Below, one piece after another: positions 30,808 through 32,609 of a stretch of DNA of 32,609 nucleotides. Within the stretch, counting starts at the first letter, position 1. Every line of letters starts with the position of its first letter. Source of the stretch: Lachnospiraceae bacterium (GTDB lineage: Bacteria > Bacillota > Clostridia > Lachnospirales > Lachnospiraceae); NCBI GenBank assembly GCA_017460885.1, contig JAFUAB010000038.1:1-32609 (forward strand). The letters run 5' to 3'. The position numbers and the translations under genes were made by a program. Under the pieces are notes generated by a model that had not been told where the DNA came from, made no database searches, and was given only the letters and a program-made list of their open reading frames with translations.

Positions 30808-32052
30808 ATGGAGAATGAGATTCCACTTCCCGATGATTACGGTTTAAAATCTTCAGATAATACAATACATAAGGCTAAAAAAGCAAACAAACCAAGCACC
30901 AATCTGCTCATCAACGATATAAGCGAATTATCCAGAAACGATATACTGCTATCGGATGGATATATGGATAAATTACCGGATCGCCTTGATATTATATCTA
31001 TGGATGAATATATGTCTGCCCTTAGATTCGACAGAAAAACCAAATCTCCTTATCTCTTAAGACTAAAAGACGGGGTACAGATGGATTTTGATCAAGCAGA
31101 AAATGAATTCTCTCTGGATGGTTATTATGGTAGCAGCATAATCGCAAACGCAAATGCACTCTCTGATAATAACATCAATGATCTGGATCTTTTACTCTTT
31201 ACTATGATATTTACCCTTGTGGCTAATAAATACGCAGGAAACTTTTCAAAGCTTAAGTTGGATCCGGAAGCAGTGAAAACATATACCCGTACCTATCCGG
31301 TCACTGTAGATATCAGAGCGTTAGCCGAAACAATTGGCTTGAGAAAAAATGATAGCAAATCTACTATAATAAAGCTGATCGACAACATCAAGGCATTTGA
31401 GAGAGTTGTCGGTATTCTACCGGCAGTAGGTAATATGTCATTAGACATAAGTCCTGCATTGGTATGGCAAGGATATAATGAGAAAGGCAAGCAAAAATAT
31501 ATATCGTTTGACTCTCCATACCTCTGCCGCCTTATATACCGCATGATGTGTTCCCTGTGTAAAAAAGATCCCAACAGCAAATATACCCTTGAAGACGTTT
31601 CCGAATGGAAAACTCCGAGCACGAGAAATAATAACGGACGCACAAGCAGTGAGGCAAAAGGACCTATAAATGTAAGATGTTTGAGTACGATAGTCGGCGC
31701 AAGGAGCAAACGTGCGGCATATATTACAACATTACTGACAAACACTATTGTTAAAGCGGGAAATCCAAGAAGGGGCGAACCAGAGATCGAGGCTCATATT
31801 ACTGCACAAACTCTCCTCAAGGATAAATATCCTGAATATTATAATTCATTAATAAATGATAAATGGCCGAACAGAAATCTAAGGACCGTATTTGCTCATG
31901 TTAAAGAATATCTGGAAAATCTGACTGATATCAGTACTGCTTACATTAATTTCAGATATGATGAATTAAGGGCTCCGAGGATTAGTACACTTAACAATAC
32001 TATTTATCGTTTTTATCATAAGGGACGGAAAAAGCAAGCCCAGAATCAATGA
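30808..32052 (+). CDS. Probable plasmid-type replication initiator
   Basis: 414 aa, starting at the ATG with GAGG 8 nt upstream; an in-frame GTG three codons earlier lies in the ribosome site. The central region has VDIRALAETIGLRKNDSKST and IIKLIDNIKAFERVVG, a winged-helix-like segment. A long C-terminal half (about 230-400) has KYISFDSPYLCRLIYRMM and a basic end RFYHKGRKKQAQNQ. No clear named Rep domain was recognised. The initiator call rests on gene size, basic helical character and, above all, the 21-bp iteron array and hairpin-rich AT-rich DNA directly downstream. Confidence 0.6.
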   Translation: MENEIPLPDDYGLKSSDNTIHKAKKANKPSTNLLINDISELSRNDILLSDGYMDKLPDRLDIISMDEYMSALRFDRKTKSPYLLRLKDGVQMDFDQAENEFSLDGYYGSSIIANANALSDNNINDLDLLLFTMIFTLVANKYAGNFSKLKLDPEAVKTYTRTYPVTVDIRALAETIGLRKNDSKSTIIKLIDNIKAFERVVGILPAVGNMSLDISPALVWQGYNEKGKQKYISFDSPYLCRLIYRMMCSLCKKDPNSKYTLEDVSEWKTPSTRNNNGRTSSEAKGPINVRCLSTIVGARSKRAAYITTLLTNTIVKAGNPRRGEPEIEAHITAQTLLKDKYPEYYNSLINDKWPNRNLRTVFAHVKEYLENLTDISTAYINFRYDELRAPRISTLNNTIYRFYHKGRKKQAQNQ

Positions 32053-32136
32053 TTAATGTTGCATATTTTGATTATTTTATACGTAATACATCGTCTGACA
32101 TACGAAAATACTTCCAGAATGTGTATTTTATAGTAA

Positions 32137-32199
32137 TTTTTATCGTTTTTTTGTGTGTTTTTATCGATTTTTGTGTTGTTTTTATCCATCATCTATGTA
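32137..32199. repeat. Iteron-like tandem repeats (putative replication origin)
   Basis: TTTTTATCG at 32137 and 32158 and TTTTTATCC at 32179: three direct repeats at an exact 21-bp period, the first two also sharing the following TTTTTGTGT-like half. The third extends to TTATCCATC, close to a DnaA box. The DNA is very AT-rich and begins 85 bp after the initiator gene. Confidence 0.65.
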
Positions 32200-32270
32200 C
32201 GAACAATTTATTAAAACCCTATATTTTACTGCATTTCTGGCATATTTTTTTCCTTTAATATATCTAATAT

Positions 32271-32574
32271 CTTAACGTATTTTAATACAGTTAAGATGAT
32301 TAAGATTACTTACTAAGATCCCAGATCATATCTATGGGATAGAGATCTGGAGATAGTCAGTGTTTTTTCGGCGGCCGGGCCCTTGGCCTGCGGCCGGCAG
32401 GGCCGCCGAAAAAAAATTAACACTCTCAGATTCGCTCGCTTCGCTCGCTGAATAATCATTTAATAGTGAATTGATTATTCCGCGCGATCAGCGCATGCGC
32501 CGAAGCGCGTTCGGCGCATGGTGATTTCAGTTTAGTCAATGCTGACCGCAGTTCAGCTCATGCCGTCAGGCATG
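32271..32574. other. Hairpin field downstream of the iterons
   Basis: Around the GC-rich terminator lie several further perfect hairpins. These are CTTAACGTATT...AATAC-A-GTTAAG (32271-32295), CCAGATC/GATCTGG (about 32310-32350), AATAATCA/TGATTATT (32451-32479), CATGCGCCGAA-GCGCG-TTCGGCGCATG (32494-32520) and CATGCC-GTCA-GGCATG (32559-32574). A tandem 9-bp repeat TCGCTCGCT lies at 32432-32449. No gene is present. This fits an origin, single-strand initiation or resolution region. Confidence 0.6.
32359..32424. terminator. GC-rich perfect 14-bp stem with T/A flanks
   Basis: TTTTTTCGGCGGCC (32363-32376) pairs perfectly with GGCCGCCGAAAAAA (32401-32414); AGTGTT/AACACT extends it outward. The 24-nt GC-rich loop can fold further. 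T-runs on both strands suit a bidirectional terminator. Confidence 0.7.
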
Positions 32575-32609
32575 TGAAAATATCTGGCGCATATTTACAT
32601 CACCGGTCT

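Noticed and set aside
1-32609. CRISPR array
   Set aside because: The only regular repeats are the 3-copy 23-bp operator array and the 3-copy 21-bp iterons; neither has spacer-repeat structure and no cas genes are present.

Overview
The window looks like a chromosomal segment of a Lachnospiraceae bacterium (Butyrivibrio/Pseudobutyrivibrio-like, plausibly a gut or rumen Firmicute). Evidence is the mid-range GC, strong AGGAGG ribosome sites, a serC-serA pair with a DUF1015 gene, a Trp T-box, DUF5688 and an integrated mobilizable element. No database search was possible, so family names rest on recognised motifs.

Left part (about 1-18,300), almost all on the minus strand. In transcription order the genes near the left edge are serC, serA, a DUF1015 protein and a glycogen-branching-enzyme-like protein whose catalytic region IV is degenerate and which ends in a long coiled coil. 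A small acidic plus-strand gene sits between serA and DUF1015. To their right is a signalling cluster: an HD-GYP receptor with an external beta-propeller, a single-pass membrane protein, an OmpR-type response regulator with no kinase beside it, a membrane protein with a degenerate GGDEF-like tail, and an MscS channel. Next come a stand-alone TrpB2-type tryptophan synthase beta chain behind a tryptophan T-box, and a rare GNAT-EAL-beta-helix fusion.

Middle part (about 18,300-21,600). A DUF4143 ATPase is preceded by three direct repeats at an exact 23-bp period that overlap its promoter. A scar follows, where the start of an IS1380-type transposase is fused to the tail of a Fic-family gene that also carries a stop codon. 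Then comes a PIN-domain toxin-like gene with a small partner.

Right part (about 21,600 to the end): a mobilizable element that probably runs past the window edge. A minus-strand operon encodes a zinc-ribbon protein, a coiled-coil protein, MobC, a relaxase, an acidic protein and a large serine recombinase. It starts from a promoter with a palindromic operator and a leader that looks like an attenuator; a candidate oriT lies before mobC. The plus strand carries a small unknown gene, DUF5688, an ArdC-like small protein and a probable replication initiator followed by 21-bp iterons and a dense hairpin field. Between the two arms lie about 780 bp of non-coding DNA with many long pairings (a candidate large structured RNA), a likely type I toxin-antitoxin locus with a sense promoter, an antisense promoter and a Shine-Dalgarno-sequestering leader, and two very large palindromes bracketing the DUF5688 cassette. 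These non-coding parts of the element are the most novel-looking material.
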